The translations under genes were made by a program, and so were the position numbers. Source: Treponema sp. (GTDB lineage: Bacteria; Spirochaetota; Spirochaetia; Treponematales; Treponemataceae). From it: DNA of 64,000 nt. The DNA is taken from positions 52,567 through 116,566 of the forward strand of contig JAFYZU010000005.1 in assembly GCA_017548565.1 (NCBI GenBank), written 5' to 3'. Under the pieces are notes generated by a model, which was given only the letters and a program-made list of their open reading frames with translations, ran no database searches and was not told the origin of the DNA. Shown here one piece after another: positions 27,908-37,242 of the stretch; positions within the stretch are counted from its first letter, which is position 1, and each line of letters starts with the position of its first letter.

Positions 27908-29818
27908 CTATTCTTCATCAACGTGAAACTGATTTACCTGATCCGATATTGTATTTACGAAGTCCCTGTTTCCGGTTGCCGATTCATCTACAAGCTTGAT
28001 TGTATTCTGTAAATCTTCTGTTGCACTCAAACTTGCCTGAACAGCTTCCTCTGTTTCGGTAGATGCATTTACAACCGTAAGCATAAATTCACGAAGACTT
28101 TCTGCCTGTTCATTTTCGATAACGGCAAGCTCTTTAACTTCCTGAACCGATGTCATTATTTCTTCTGCCGCATCCCTTGTTTCCATGGCACCGACTCTCT
28201 GCTCTTCCATTGCTTCATAAATATTCTTTACAAGCTGCTCGTTCTCATCTACACGATGCGCAATAACCGTGAAAAGTTCACCGGCAGATGATATTGCTTC
28301 TACACCTGCTGAAATTTTTAAAAGCATTTCATCAATCTTATTCTGAATCATGGCGGCACTTTCAGATGAAGATGCTGCAAGTGTATTAACCTCATCTGCA
28401 ACTACTGCGAATCCTTTACCTACATCACCAGCGTGTGCTGCTTCAATTGCGGCATTCATGGAAAGAAGGTCTGTTTTTTCCGAAATATCCTGAATAACTG
28501 CAATTGCTGTCTGAACATCCTCAAATGCATCCTTTATTTCTTTCATTGTTTTTACTGCAAGCTCAACTGCTGCCGTACCCTGATGACTTGATGACGTTAA
28601 CTCTTGAGATACTGCCTGTGCCTTTGTAGAAATTTCTGCAACTGAATTAATATTTGCAGACATTTCCGTAATTGAAGAAGAAATTGCACTCATCGCTTCT
28701 GTCTGAGCCGCAATATGCTGTTTTACATTTTCAACGTTTGCAACAAGTGTCGAAATACTTTCATCTGCTTCATAAATCAAAGAAGTCTGATTCGTACTGT
28801 TCTGGGCAATTCTTTCAAGCTTCGATGCCATATTTTCAAGAGCGCTTGATGCAGAACCGGCAGACTCGGCAATTACATTTGCAGAATCAGATACATTTCC
28901 TGTTCCTTTCCTCAATTCCATTATCATATAAGAAAGCTTTGAAATCATTGTATTAATGGAAGAAGTAAGCATTCCGAAATCATCTGTTAATGTAATATCG
29001 ATACGTGTAGTTAAATCACCTTTAACTGCAATATCTTCTATTAAGCTACTGGTTGTTCTGATTCGCGATGAAAGACCTGTTACTGCCTTAAAGAACGGAT
29101 ATGAACAGAGAAGAAGGGATTGAAGTACACAGCTTAATACCTTAATAAGCATCTGCTTTGTTGTAAAACCGGGGATGATTCCTGCTTCAACATTCTGTAA
29201 AAGACCATAAGGAGCCGCAATCATATTTATTGCAAAAAAGTATGTACATGAAATAACCGTAAAAATAATTGAGCCCGAAATATTCATTGATTTATATTTT
29301 TTAAAGGTATGAAAATCCTGGATTTTTAAAAGAGCCCTGTATTTTGTAAGGCCGATATCAAGTCCGTTTGCGGTAGATGTAAAAGAAATAAATCCGAAGC
29401 CCATTGCCTGTGCAATAATCAGAAACATTCTCAAAGGAATAGGAACTACTCGTCCCTGTGCAATTCCAAGGTAAACAAGAATAACCTGCCCTATGAAAAA
29501 ACCGACAAAGTTTCCTACCATCGTAAGATTAATAAGATGCTTGTAACAGCGGCATCCGATTTCAATATCAGCACGTGTTGCAACATATTTTTCCTGTCTG
29601 ATTTTTTTAACAAGAATATCGAACGGACGGGAAATAAAGAAAGCAATAAAACTAAGCAGAAGAATCAACACCGTTGCTACGGCAATCGTAAGAAAGCTTC
29701 CGCTCCACATTGACTGAGGCTCATTATAAATGAATTCAAGAGCAAACCATCTGAGAAAAAGAACACAGATATAAGTAACTGGTGCTAAAATACCAATAAA
29801 AGTCCCATAAACACTCAT
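27908..29818 (-). CDS. Methyl-accepting chemotaxis protein with six-helix membrane domain
   Basis: A 636-residue chemoreceptor. The N-terminal 250 residues hold about six hydrophobic helices (near 5-28, 40-63, 98-120, 130-150, 180-203, 225-245) with only short loops. The usual periplasmic ligand-binding domain is therefore absent, and sensing must be through the membrane or cytoplasm. A HAMP-like linker (about 245-300; DLTTRIDITLTDDFGML) leads to a long coiled-coil signalling domain whose tip is DLLSMNAAIEAAHAGDVGKG and FAVVADEVNTLAASS, the CheA/CheW contact region. No Shine-Dalgarno precedes the ATG; an extended -10 box lies only 8 nt upstream. It is convergent with the HD-domain gene. Confidence 0.93.
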   Translation of the reverse strand: MSVYGTFIGILAPVTYICVLFLRWFALEFIYNEPQSMWSGSFLTIAVATVLILLLSFIAFFISRPFDILVKKIRQEKYVATRADIEIGCRCYKHLINLTMVGNFVGFFIGQVILVYLGIAQGRVVPIPLRMFLIIAQAMGFGFISFTSTANGLDIGLTKYRALLKIQDFHTFKKYKSMNISGSIIFTVISCTYFFAINMIAAPYGLLQNVEAGIIPGFTTKQMLIKVLSCVLQSLLLCSYPFFKAVTGLSSRIRTTSSLIEDIAVKGDLTTRIDITLTDDFGMLTSSINTMISKLSYMIMELRKGTGNVSDSANVIAESAGSASSALENMASKLERIAQNSTNQTSLIYEADESISTLVANVENVKQHIAAQTEAMSAISSSITEMSANINSVAEISTKAQAVSQELTSSSHQGTAAVELAVKTMKEIKDAFEDVQTAIAVIQDISEKTDLLSMNAAIEAAHAGDVGKGFAVVADEVNTLAASSSESAAMIQNKIDEMLLKISAGVEAISSAGELFTVIAHRVDENEQLVKNIYEAMEEQRVGAMETRDAAEEIMTSVQEVKELAVIENEQAESLREFMLTVVNASTETEEAVQASLSATEDLQNTIKLVDESATGNRDFVNTISDQVNQFHVDEE

Positions 29819-29826
29819 AATCTGTT

Positions 29827-29835
29827 ATTATACCA
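29827..29835 (-). promoter_or_regulatory. Extended -10 promoter just upstream of the chemoreceptor ATG
   Basis: On the minus strand TGG-TATAAT ends 8 nt before the ATG. Initiation 6-7 nt past the -10 box would give a leader of only one or two nucleotides, so the mRNA is probably leaderless. No convincing -35 box is seen, which fits an extended -10 promoter. Confidence 0.55.
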
Positions 29836-29911
29836 CAAATTACTGAAATATGGAAAAACTTTTTTTTATCTGCTATAGTTTATTCATTACGATATTATTT
29901 TGGAGATAAAA

Positions 29912-30757
29912 ATGAGCGTTATTCAAGGGATTTTACTTGGAATTTTACAGGGAGTTGCTGAATTCCTTCCGATTTCATCATCCGGTCATCTTCAGATTGC
30001 GCAGAAACTGTTCGGTCTTGAAGAAATTCCTCTTCTTTTCGATGTTTTCCTTCATCTTGCAACCCTTCTTGCAGTATGTATTTTCTTCTGGAAAAAAATA
30101 TGGGAGCTGCTAAAATGCCTTGGAAGATGGATTTCTAAAAAAGATAATAAAAATCCTCCTCAGGAAGAAGACATCCTTTGTGGAACTGACAAAGCAGGCC
30201 GCAGAACAATCATTGCATTAATAATTTCGACTGTAATCACAGGAGTAATCGGAATAATCACAAGTAAACTGATTCCGCAGATGCCTTTAAAAGTTGTATG
30301 CATCGGATTTTTAATCACAGCCGCTTTACTGATTATCTCTAAAATCCTCAACGATAAAAATGAAAAAATCGTTCTTCAGAAACAGGAAGGCGTGAGCGTT
30401 AAACAGTCCGTTTTAATCGGTTTTATGCAGGGAGTCGGAACATTACCGGGAATCAGCAGAAGCGGATCGACAATTTCAGGTGCACTTTTCGGTAAACTCG
30501 ACAGAAAGGCCGCAGGAGAATATTCTTTCTTAGTTTCAATCCCTGCCATCCTCGGAGCATTCCTTCTTGAACTCAAGGATCTTGGTGAAGTTTCTGAAAC
30601 AATCGGTGCCGTACCGGTAATAGCAGGCTGCATAAGTGCATTTATAACAGGTTTTCTGGCACTTTTCGGCTTAATGAAGCTTATAAAACACGGAAAGCTT
30701 GCATGGTTCAGCGCATATCTGATCCCTGCCGGCATTTTAGGATTGATTTTTCTTTAA
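29912..30757 (+). CDS. uppP: Undecaprenyl-diphosphatase
   Basis: Integral membrane phosphatase that recycles undecaprenyl pyrophosphate to the monophosphate carrier for peptidoglycan synthesis; the family is linked to bacitracin resistance (BacA). The 281-residue protein has the two diagnostic motifs, LQGVAEFLPISSSGHL near the N-terminus and PGISRSGSTISGALF near the middle, with about eight hydrophobic helices. The start is set at the ATG of MSVIQGIL, with GGAG 6 nt upstream; a TTG 12 nt earlier is rejected. It is 23 nt upstream of nnr, so uppP-nnr-GH43 form an operon. Confidence 0.96.
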   Translation: MSVIQGILLGILQGVAEFLPISSSGHLQIAQKLFGLEEIPLLFDVFLHLATLLAVCIFFWKKIWELLKCLGRWISKKDNKNPPQEEDILCGTDKAGRRTIIALIISTVITGVIGIITSKLIPQMPLKVVCIGFLITAALLIISKILNDKNEKIVLQKQEGVSVKQSVLIGFMQGVGTLPGISRSGSTISGALFGKLDRKAAGEYSFLVSIPAILGAFLLELKDLGEVSETIGAVPVIAGCISAFITGFLALFGLMKLIKHGKLAWFSAYLIPAGILGLIFL

Positions 30758-30780
30758 TATATAACCATAAGCGGGAAAAA

Positions 30781-32316
30781 ATGAAAAAAATATTTTCAAA
30801 TCCGGGCAGTGTCGAAAAAGACGCAAAACAAAGGCTTTCATTTCCGGATTTTCTGATGATGGAACATGCAGCGCAGGGAATGGCAGATTATATTGTAAAA
30901 AATTATCCGTCAGTTCAAAAAATCCTTGTTTTAACAGGAAAAGGAAATAACGGCGCCGACGGATTTGCCCTTGTGCGCCTTCTTCTTGAAAAACAGAAAT
31001 CTGATTTTTATATTTTCACCTTTGATTCTCCCGTAACCAGTGAAGGAAAAGTTCAATTTGACATCTGCAGAAAGCTTTCGGAATCTTACCCTATTGATTT
31101 TATAGATGAGCAGAAGCTTTTTAATCTTTTAAAAATAAAAACAAAGGATGAGCTTTTAATCGTTGACTGTATTTTCGGAACAGGATTTAAGGGTGAACTG
31201 AGCGATGGTGTAAAAAAAATCCTCTGTCAGGTAAACAAAACTGAATGTCATAAGCTTTCGTGCGATGTCCCTTCAGGACTTCATGCAGATGGTACTTTGT
31301 GTCGTGAAGCATTTTGTGCCGATGTAACGCTGACCATGGGATGCGATAAGCTTTGTTTTTATTCAGACTGTGCAAAATCATGTACCGGTAAAATCATTAC
31401 TTTGAATCTTGGAATTCCAGACAGTGCATTTTTCGGAAACAATGAAGAAATCGCCTGTAAAATAGAAAAAAACGATATAAAACTCCCATATAGAAAAAAG
31501 AGTGATGTTCATAAAGGAAAATTCGGACATACTGCAGTCTTTTCCGGTGATAAGGGAGGAGCTTGTATTTTGTCTGCAGAAGCAGCATTTTATAGCGGAA
31601 GCGGATTAACCTCAATCATCGAAAGCGCTGAATCAGAACTTTCAAAATTTAAGATTTCTCCACATCTGATGCTTTCTAAAATCCTTCCCAAAAAAACAAC
31701 CTGTATAGTTTCTGGACCAGGCCTTGTTTCTTATAAAAGCGATGTTGATAAGATAATCCAACAATATTTTAATAATGAAGATAAAAGACACGCCGCAGTT
31801 TTTGATGCAGGCTGTTTTGACCGGAAGGAATTAATTGAAAAAATTGAACAGTATTCAAATCGCGAAGGAAACGAAATTGTTCTTACTCCGCATCTTTATG
31901 AATTGAGCCGTTTCTGTAAGCTTGTTAAAGAAATACATCCGGATGCAGGTTATACAGAGGATGATATAAATGTAGAAAAGCTTTCAAATTCCTGCGAAAC
32001 AAAAATAAAAGTCGGAAAAGCATTAAATAAAATCTTTCCGAATGCCGCACTCGTAATGAAAAGCGCATATACATTTATTGCATACAGAGAAAAAATCTAT
32101 ATAGTTACCGACGGAGCACAGAATCTTGCAAAAGGTGGCAGCGGGGATGTTCTTGCGGGCATTACCGGCTCACTTCTTGCACAGGGATACGACGCCCTGG
32201 AGGCTTCTGTTACTGCCTGTGAAGCACATGCCCTTGCTTCTTTAAAATATGGACCTCAGGAGTTTGATTTTTCGCCTGAAAAGCTCATCCAGATTATAAA
32301 AGAGGAATTCAAATGA
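30781..32316 (+). CDS. nnr: Bifunctional NAD(P)H-hydrate epimerase / dehydratase
   Basis: A 511-residue metabolite-repair enzyme that converts damaged NAD(P)H hydrates back to NAD(P)H. The N-terminal YjeF_N epimerase domain has LTGKGNNGADGFAL (about 44-57) and SCDVPSGLHADG. The C-terminal ribokinase-like ADP-dependent dehydratase domain begins near 235 (HKGKFGHTAVFSGDKGG) and ends with the catalytic KGGSGDVLAGITGSL. The start is at ATG 30781; in-frame upstream codons overlap uppP and encode unrelated sequence. Only a weak ribosome-binding site is seen (AAGCGGG). The stop overlaps the GH43 start by 4 nt (ATGA). Confidence 0.95.
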   Translation: MKKIFSNPGSVEKDAKQRLSFPDFLMMEHAAQGMADYIVKNYPSVQKILVLTGKGNNGADGFALVRLLLEKQKSDFYIFTFDSPVTSEGKVQFDICRKLSESYPIDFIDEQKLFNLLKIKTKDELLIVDCIFGTGFKGELSDGVKKILCQVNKTECHKLSCDVPSGLHADGTLCREAFCADVTLTMGCDKLCFYSDCAKSCTGKIITLNLGIPDSAFFGNNEEIACKIEKNDIKLPYRKKSDVHKGKFGHTAVFSGDKGGACILSAEAAFYSGSGLTSIIESAESELSKFKISPHLMLSKILPKKTTCIVSGPGLVSYKSDVDKIIQQYFNNEDKRHAAVFDAGCFDRKELIEKIEQYSNREGNEIVLTPHLYELSRFCKLVKEIHPDAGYTEDDINVEKLSNSCETKIKVGKALNKIFPNAALVMKSAYTFIAYREKIYIVTDGAQNLAKGGSGDVLAGITGSLLAQGYDALEASVTACEAHALASLKYGPQEFDFSPEKLIQIIKEEFK

Positions 32317-33806
32317 AATATAAAACATCATCGTGCAGTATAATCCCAGCTGATTTTCCGGATCCTGACGTTATACGTGTAGACGATGCTTATTACATGG
32401 TAAGCACGACAATGCATTTTATGCCGGGCTGTGTAATTCTTCGTTCATACAATCTTATTTCGTGGGAATTCTGTGCTTATGTTTTTGACGAGCTTGAAAA
32501 CACAGAGGGACAGACCTTAAAAGACAACAAGGGCATTTATGGACGAGGGATGTGGGCTGCAAGCCTGCGCTATCACGAAGGAATGTTTTATGTTTGCTTT
32601 GTTGCAAATGATACACACAAAACATATCTTTTTACATCAAATAAAATCACGGGGCCTTATAAAAAAACAGAGGTTCAGGGATTTTTTCATGACCTTTCAA
32701 TCCTCTTTGACGACGACGGAAAAAAATATTTTGTAAGCGGAAACAGAAAAATCACACTTACACAGATGAACGACTCTCTCACTGCCCCGGAAAAAGACGG
32801 AATAAATCAAATTATAATAGAAGACAGTGATGATGCACTTCTTGGTTACGAAGGAAGTCATTTTTACAAAATCAACGGAAAATATTATTTGTTTTTTATC
32901 CATATGCCAAAAGGAAAGATGAGGACACAAGCCTGCTTTGTTTCCGATAAAATCACCGGGCCGTACAAAGGATGCGATGTTCTGCAAAGTGATTACAACA
33001 ACTGGAACAGTGGAATTGCACAGGGAGGTATTGTTCAGGCAAACGACGGTAAATGGTACGGCATTCTTTTTCAGGATCACGGTGCTTTAGGACGAATCCC
33101 GATTCTTGTAAACGTAAGCTTTGATAACGACGGCTTCCCGATTTTTTCTGCAGAAAATCAAATCAGCGTTCCGGATAACCGCCCGGATTATGAATACACC
33201 CCTCTTTTTTCAGACGATTTTTTAAAAAACGGAAAACTGAATCCTTCGTGGCAGTTCAACCATATTCCCGATAAAAAACTTATAGAAATAACAGACAAAA
33301 AATATAAAATCACGGCGGATAAAACCGTAACAAACATTACGCAGGCAATAAACACATTAACACAGCGGACCTTTACCGAAAAATGCAGCGGAGAAATAAC
33401 CGTAGATGCTTCAAAAATAAATGAAGGTGATTTTGCAGGACTCTGCGCGCTCGAAGGCGAATACAGTTTTGCGGCAGTTACAAAAGAAAACGGCGGATTT
33501 TATCTTGTCCTGATGAATCATAAAATTCCATACAGTCCCTGGACAATGAATGTCTATGATGACCAGAAAGCAGAACTTATAGAAAAGTTTAAAATTGAAA
33601 ATCCTGTTGTTAAGCTTAGAGCAGATTTTAATCTTATGAAAGACATTCAGAGCGTTCAGTTTTTCTTTGATGACATGCCTTTTGGTAATCCATGCACCCT
33701 TCGTTATACACTTGATATGTTTGTCGGCGTACGCTTTGCACTCTTTCTTTTTTCTACAGAACAATACGGCGGCAGTGCAGAATTCAGAGATTTTAAAATT
33801 ATTTAA
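32313..33806 (+). CDS. Glycoside hydrolase family 43, cytoplasmic
   Basis: A 497-residue beta-xylosidase or alpha-arabinofuranosidase type enzyme. The five-bladed propeller (about 8-300) has the catalytic base in ADFPDPDVI (D17), the pKa-modulating aspartate in FFHDLSIL (D127) and the acid glutamate in GYEGSHFY (E180). Residues of about 310-497 are a beta-sandwich like the GH43_C2 domain (FSDDFLKNGKLNPSWQFNH). No signal peptide is present, so it should trim imported xylo- or arabino-oligosaccharides. It overlaps nnr by 4 nt, so translation is coupled. The exact substrate cannot be told from the sequence. Confidence 0.9.
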   Translation: MKYKTSSCSIIPADFPDPDVIRVDDAYYMVSTTMHFMPGCVILRSYNLISWEFCAYVFDELENTEGQTLKDNKGIYGRGMWAASLRYHEGMFYVCFVANDTHKTYLFTSNKITGPYKKTEVQGFFHDLSILFDDDGKKYFVSGNRKITLTQMNDSLTAPEKDGINQIIIEDSDDALLGYEGSHFYKINGKYYLFFIHMPKGKMRTQACFVSDKITGPYKGCDVLQSDYNNWNSGIAQGGIVQANDGKWYGILFQDHGALGRIPILVNVSFDNDGFPIFSAENQISVPDNRPDYEYTPLFSDDFLKNGKLNPSWQFNHIPDKKLIEITDKKYKITADKTVTNITQAINTLTQRTFTEKCSGEITVDASKINEGDFAGLCALEGEYSFAAVTKENGGFYLVLMNHKIPYSPWTMNVYDDQKAELIEKFKIENPVVKLRADFNLMKDIQSVQFFFDDMPFGNPCTLRYTLDMFVGVRFALFLFSTEQYGGSAEFRDFKII

Positions 33807-33886
33807 ACAATACTAGAATTTCCCTCAACTTTTTTATATTATGATGGTATCATTGTCGTAAAGTTATTAAATAATGTGGAGTAACC

Positions 33887-35542
33887 ATGAAAAAATGTTT
33901 TTTTGCTCTAGCAGCACTATTGTTTCTGTCTTCCTGTACACAAATTTCTTTAAGTACAGTGACTCTCGTTTCAAATCAAAAATTAACGGAACAGTTAAAG
34001 GACAAACGAACTGTTTACATCATACGTGATACCTTTGATCTGGAGGGAAAAGAACTTTCTATCCCGTCAGACTCTGTCTTAAAATTTATCGGAGGTTCAA
34101 TAAAAAACGGAACCGTAAATTTTAATAATACAAAAATTACCGGTTATGCAAATTTTTCTGAATGCAGTTATAAAGGACAGATTTCCAATGACGAGGTTGA
34201 TCTTGCCTGGTTTAATTTTGCAGATGGCGGTTCATTTTCTTTCACACAAGAAATAGATAGAAAATATATTACCATTATAATACCTACTTATGATGTTACA
34301 AAGCTTCAACAAATAATAGACTGCTGCAAATCGGGCGCACAACTCAATATAGATAAAGTATACGGTATGAAAAAACCCGTAAAAATTACAAAAAAAATCT
34401 ATTTAAAAGGTTATGACAGAAGTGAAGGAATTTATGCAGACAGAATAATTCAAAATATGGAATACGGTTTCAATAATTGCGGTGGAATCAATTCTCTTTT
34501 TATAGTTGAAGCCGGCGGTGAAATTTCTGTTCAGGGACTTTCTTTTGTCGGATATACAAGTCTTTACATGGGCGGTCAGCTTTGGGAAAAATGCTATGGA
34601 AACGGTAATCCTCTGCCTGCTCCTTATTCTCTTTGTGCAATAGATGTAAAACATGGCGGCAAAATAAACGAAGTTCACGATTCAAGCTTTGTCGCATTTA
34701 CTTACGGCATCCGTAGTGACGGAGGTTCAATCGGTTATATAAGAAATTCATACTTCAGTATAAATCGTTTTGGTTTTTGGGCAAAAGATACAAATAATTT
34801 TGAATGCCGTGGCTGTCGTTTTAATTCCAATGAACTTAATTTCCATTTTCATGAAAAAAATTTAAATTATATTGGTCCTAAAACAGATTGGGAACCTTTA
34901 CAAGAAACAGATGCCGACCAGATAGCAAAAATGGGTGGCGGGATTTATCTTTCAAACTGTGAAAACGTAAAAATCATTAACAGTCGTTTTGAATTCAATT
35001 TTATCCAGGCAATCATAGACAGTTCTGCAAAAAATGTTACAATTCATAACTGCATTATGGATTGTGCAACACTATGCCACATTGCAGTTATAAATCAGGG
35101 AACTGCCGCTTCTACTTCAAGTCGAACAATAGACAATCTGACCTTCAGCTCCTGTACTCTTGCCCGTGGAGCCAGATGTGACATTCAAAATGAACAAAGC
35201 GTTCCAGGATTTGGAATCTTCTACCTTGCAGATTCCGGAAATAGAGGAACGGTCATCAATTTAAAAAACATAATAGTTTCCGACGACATGGAAGTTGATT
35301 CTTCCCTCAATTCTCGTGTTCATTATGAAAAAAATGTATTTGACATTTACAACACATCTTCTACAAATCCATGTGTAGTAAATCTTAAAGGTAATTCTTT
35401 TTATAGTTCCGAAGCAGAAAACATTTATAACATTGTTTCCGGAAGCTCAGGAGAATTCAGAATAAATGATTATGGAAACGATTACGGAAATAAAACCATC
35501 AAATCTGGTGTAAGTTCTGTTTTGACTATTGTGGAGAAATAA
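33887..35542 (+). CDS. Beta-helix surface lipoprotein, type A copy 1
   Basis: A 551-residue lipoprotein (hydrophobic 5-14, lipobox LSSC, C17). The N-terminal module has the LKFIGGSIKNGTVNFNNT pattern seen in many right-handed beta-helix surface proteins. The middle (about 200-400) is built of short beta-helix turns with Asn ladders (NSYFSINRFGFWAKDTNNFE, VKIINSRFEFNFIQA). It is clearly paralogous to the gene at 37243-38928, sharing HDSSFVAFTYGIR and other stretches at matching positions. It is likely carbohydrate-binding or pectate-lyase-like, but no catalytic residues could be assigned. The site GTGGAG precedes the ATG. A TATATT at 33835-33840 is a possible -10 box. First gene of a five-gene operon. 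Confidence 0.85.
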   Translation: MKKCFFALAALLFLSSCTQISLSTVTLVSNQKLTEQLKDKRTVYIIRDTFDLEGKELSIPSDSVLKFIGGSIKNGTVNFNNTKITGYANFSECSYKGQISNDEVDLAWFNFADGGSFSFTQEIDRKYITIIIPTYDVTKLQQIIDCCKSGAQLNIDKVYGMKKPVKITKKIYLKGYDRSEGIYADRIIQNMEYGFNNCGGINSLFIVEAGGEISVQGLSFVGYTSLYMGGQLWEKCYGNGNPLPAPYSLCAIDVKHGGKINEVHDSSFVAFTYGIRSDGGSIGYIRNSYFSINRFGFWAKDTNNFECRGCRFNSNELNFHFHEKNLNYIGPKTDWEPLQETDADQIAKMGGGIYLSNCENVKIINSRFEFNFIQAIIDSSAKNVTIHNCIMDCATLCHIAVINQGTAASTSSRTIDNLTFSSCTLARGARCDIQNEQSVPGFGIFYLADSGNRGTVINLKNIIVSDDMEVDSSLNSRVHYEKNVFDIYNTSSTNPCVVNLKGNSFYSSEAENIYNIVSGSSGEFRINDYGNDYGNKTIKSGVSSVLTIVEK

Positions 35543-35543
35543 A

Positions 35544-37214
35544 ATGAAAAAAAGTTTAATTAAATCACTATTATTATCTTTGGGATTATTGTCTGTAATA
35601 AGCTGCAAAATTCTCGTAAATGAAAATGAAAACATAATTTATACAGATAAATCACCTGAAAATTCTTCAATGGGTTACAAAACCCTTAAAGCCGGTCAGA
35701 GTTTTGACTCACAGGTTTCCGGTTCAAATTATATTTACATTGTTGATTCAACCTTTGATCTTAACAATACTTCTGTTTCTGTAGGTTCCGGCTCTATCCT
35801 TAAATTTACAAAAAACGGAAGCATAAAAAACGGTACAATAACTTTCAACAATACATTTCTGGATGGAAATGTAAATTTCAAAAACACATCCTTTGCAGGA
35901 AATTTATTAAACAAAACGGTAAATCTTTCGTGGTTTGGCGTAAATAAAGACCGGACTGAAGAAAAAGCTGCTGTAAGGAAAAATTCCGTTATTATTGCAG
36001 AAGTTCTTGACTGTATGGGTGACACTCTGATAGTAGACGGATTTTATCCTGTAAGCTCTATAATCAGCATAACTAAATCAATAAATCTAAGAAGTCCTGA
36101 CTGGAATGAAAATTTATGTACAAGAACTTATGATAATCCTTATGAACCTTCAAATGGCTTTTATTCGACAGATGGAAACAATTCAATTTTTAAATTTTAT
36201 CAATACCAGGATGAAAACGGAAAAGATAAGGTAAAGGGCAGCATGAATATGTTTGGAATTTATCTTAAGGGAAATCCTGAAAAATATTTAAATGCAACAA
36301 GTTACGAAACAGATGATTCACAGCTTACTTGTGGTGTTTTTCTTCCTTGGGGTGGCTCCCTTGCAGCAGTATATAATTGTAAATTTGAAGGCTTTACTCA
36401 AGGAATACGATCTTTAGGCGGATATATTGAAAAGCTTCAAAACACAACCTTTAATGCATGTGAACTTGGATTTTACGCAATCTATGCCTCTGACTTTGAA
36501 GTATTCAGCTGTAAATTTACAAACTGCATGCCTAATTACAAATTCACAAAGCTCCCGGATGTTTCTTCTTTAAGACAGATTGGCTGCGGTTTTATGATTG
36601 AAGGCTGCGGTATGGTAAACTGTGCAAACTGTCTTTTTAAAAACAACTTTATAAATCTTATAATCAACGAAGTAGCGATAATCATAAATATTTCTAACTG
36701 CGATTTTATTAATCCAGTTTTCAACGATATTTATGTCTACAACGATTATACATATGTACGCGGACCTTTCTATTTTACAACCGGCTATGAAGATAATCAC
36801 AGAATCTGCATAGATAATGTTGTAATTACCGAAAATAATTTTACAAGAAACAAAAATGCACTTGGAAAAAGCATCGTTATGTTTACAAACGGATTTCACT
36901 CTCTATACAACCATGGTTTTATAGAAAGCGACAGAATAACAAATCTTATATTTGCAAATAATAAAATTACAGATGCAAGAGTTGTCGTTCCTGAAGACGA
37001 AGCCCTGTTTATAGTTTCAAATAAAAAAGAAACCCAAAGCAAAATAAACTGCAACAACAATAATTTTGCTTCTTCAAAAGCAAACTATTTTGCAAGCCTT
37101 ATGGATGACAGTTATGGAAAATTCACCTTTGTAAACAGTGAAAATAAATATCCTTCAAATGTTTCGGAATCAAAAATAAATAACAACAGTTCTAATGTAA
37201 TTGTTTGTGAATAA
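35544..37214 (+). CDS. Beta-helix surface lipoprotein, type B copy 1
   Basis: A 556-residue lipoprotein (lipobox SVISC, C21). It shares the N-terminal LKFTKNGSIKNGTITFNNT module with type A, but the body is a different subgroup: SLRSPDWNENLC-like and FEGFTQGIRSLGGYIEKL segments, then beta-helix turns (NTTFNACELGFYAIYASDFE). It is paralogous to the gene at 38945-40615. The start is the ATG one nucleotide after the previous stop, with TGGAG inside that gene's end. An in-frame TTG 15 nt earlier is rejected. Probable surface glycan-interacting protein; no enzyme residues identified. Confidence 0.85.
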   Translation: MKKSLIKSLLLSLGLLSVISCKILVNENENIIYTDKSPENSSMGYKTLKAGQSFDSQVSGSNYIYIVDSTFDLNNTSVSVGSGSILKFTKNGSIKNGTITFNNTFLDGNVNFKNTSFAGNLLNKTVNLSWFGVNKDRTEEKAAVRKNSVIIAEVLDCMGDTLIVDGFYPVSSIISITKSINLRSPDWNENLCTRTYDNPYEPSNGFYSTDGNNSIFKFYQYQDENGKDKVKGSMNMFGIYLKGNPEKYLNATSYETDDSQLTCGVFLPWGGSLAAVYNCKFEGFTQGIRSLGGYIEKLQNTTFNACELGFYAIYASDFEVFSCKFTNCMPNYKFTKLPDVSSLRQIGCGFMIEGCGMVNCANCLFKNNFINLIINEVAIIINISNCDFINPVFNDIYVYNDYTYVRGPFYFTTGYEDNHRICIDNVVITENNFTRNKNALGKSIVMFTNGFHSLYNHGFIESDRITNLIFANNKITDARVVVPEDEALFIVSNKKETQSKINCNNNNFASSKANYFASLMDDSYGKFTFVNSENKYPSNVSESKINNNSSNVIVCE

Positions 37215-37242
37215 AAATTATATATAAAAAAAGAGGAAAAAA

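Noticed and set aside
33841..33853. ATGAT-GGT-ATCAT inverted repeat as an operator of the beta-helix operon
   Set aside because: The arms are only 5 bp and occur once in the window; chance is likely in AT-rich DNA.
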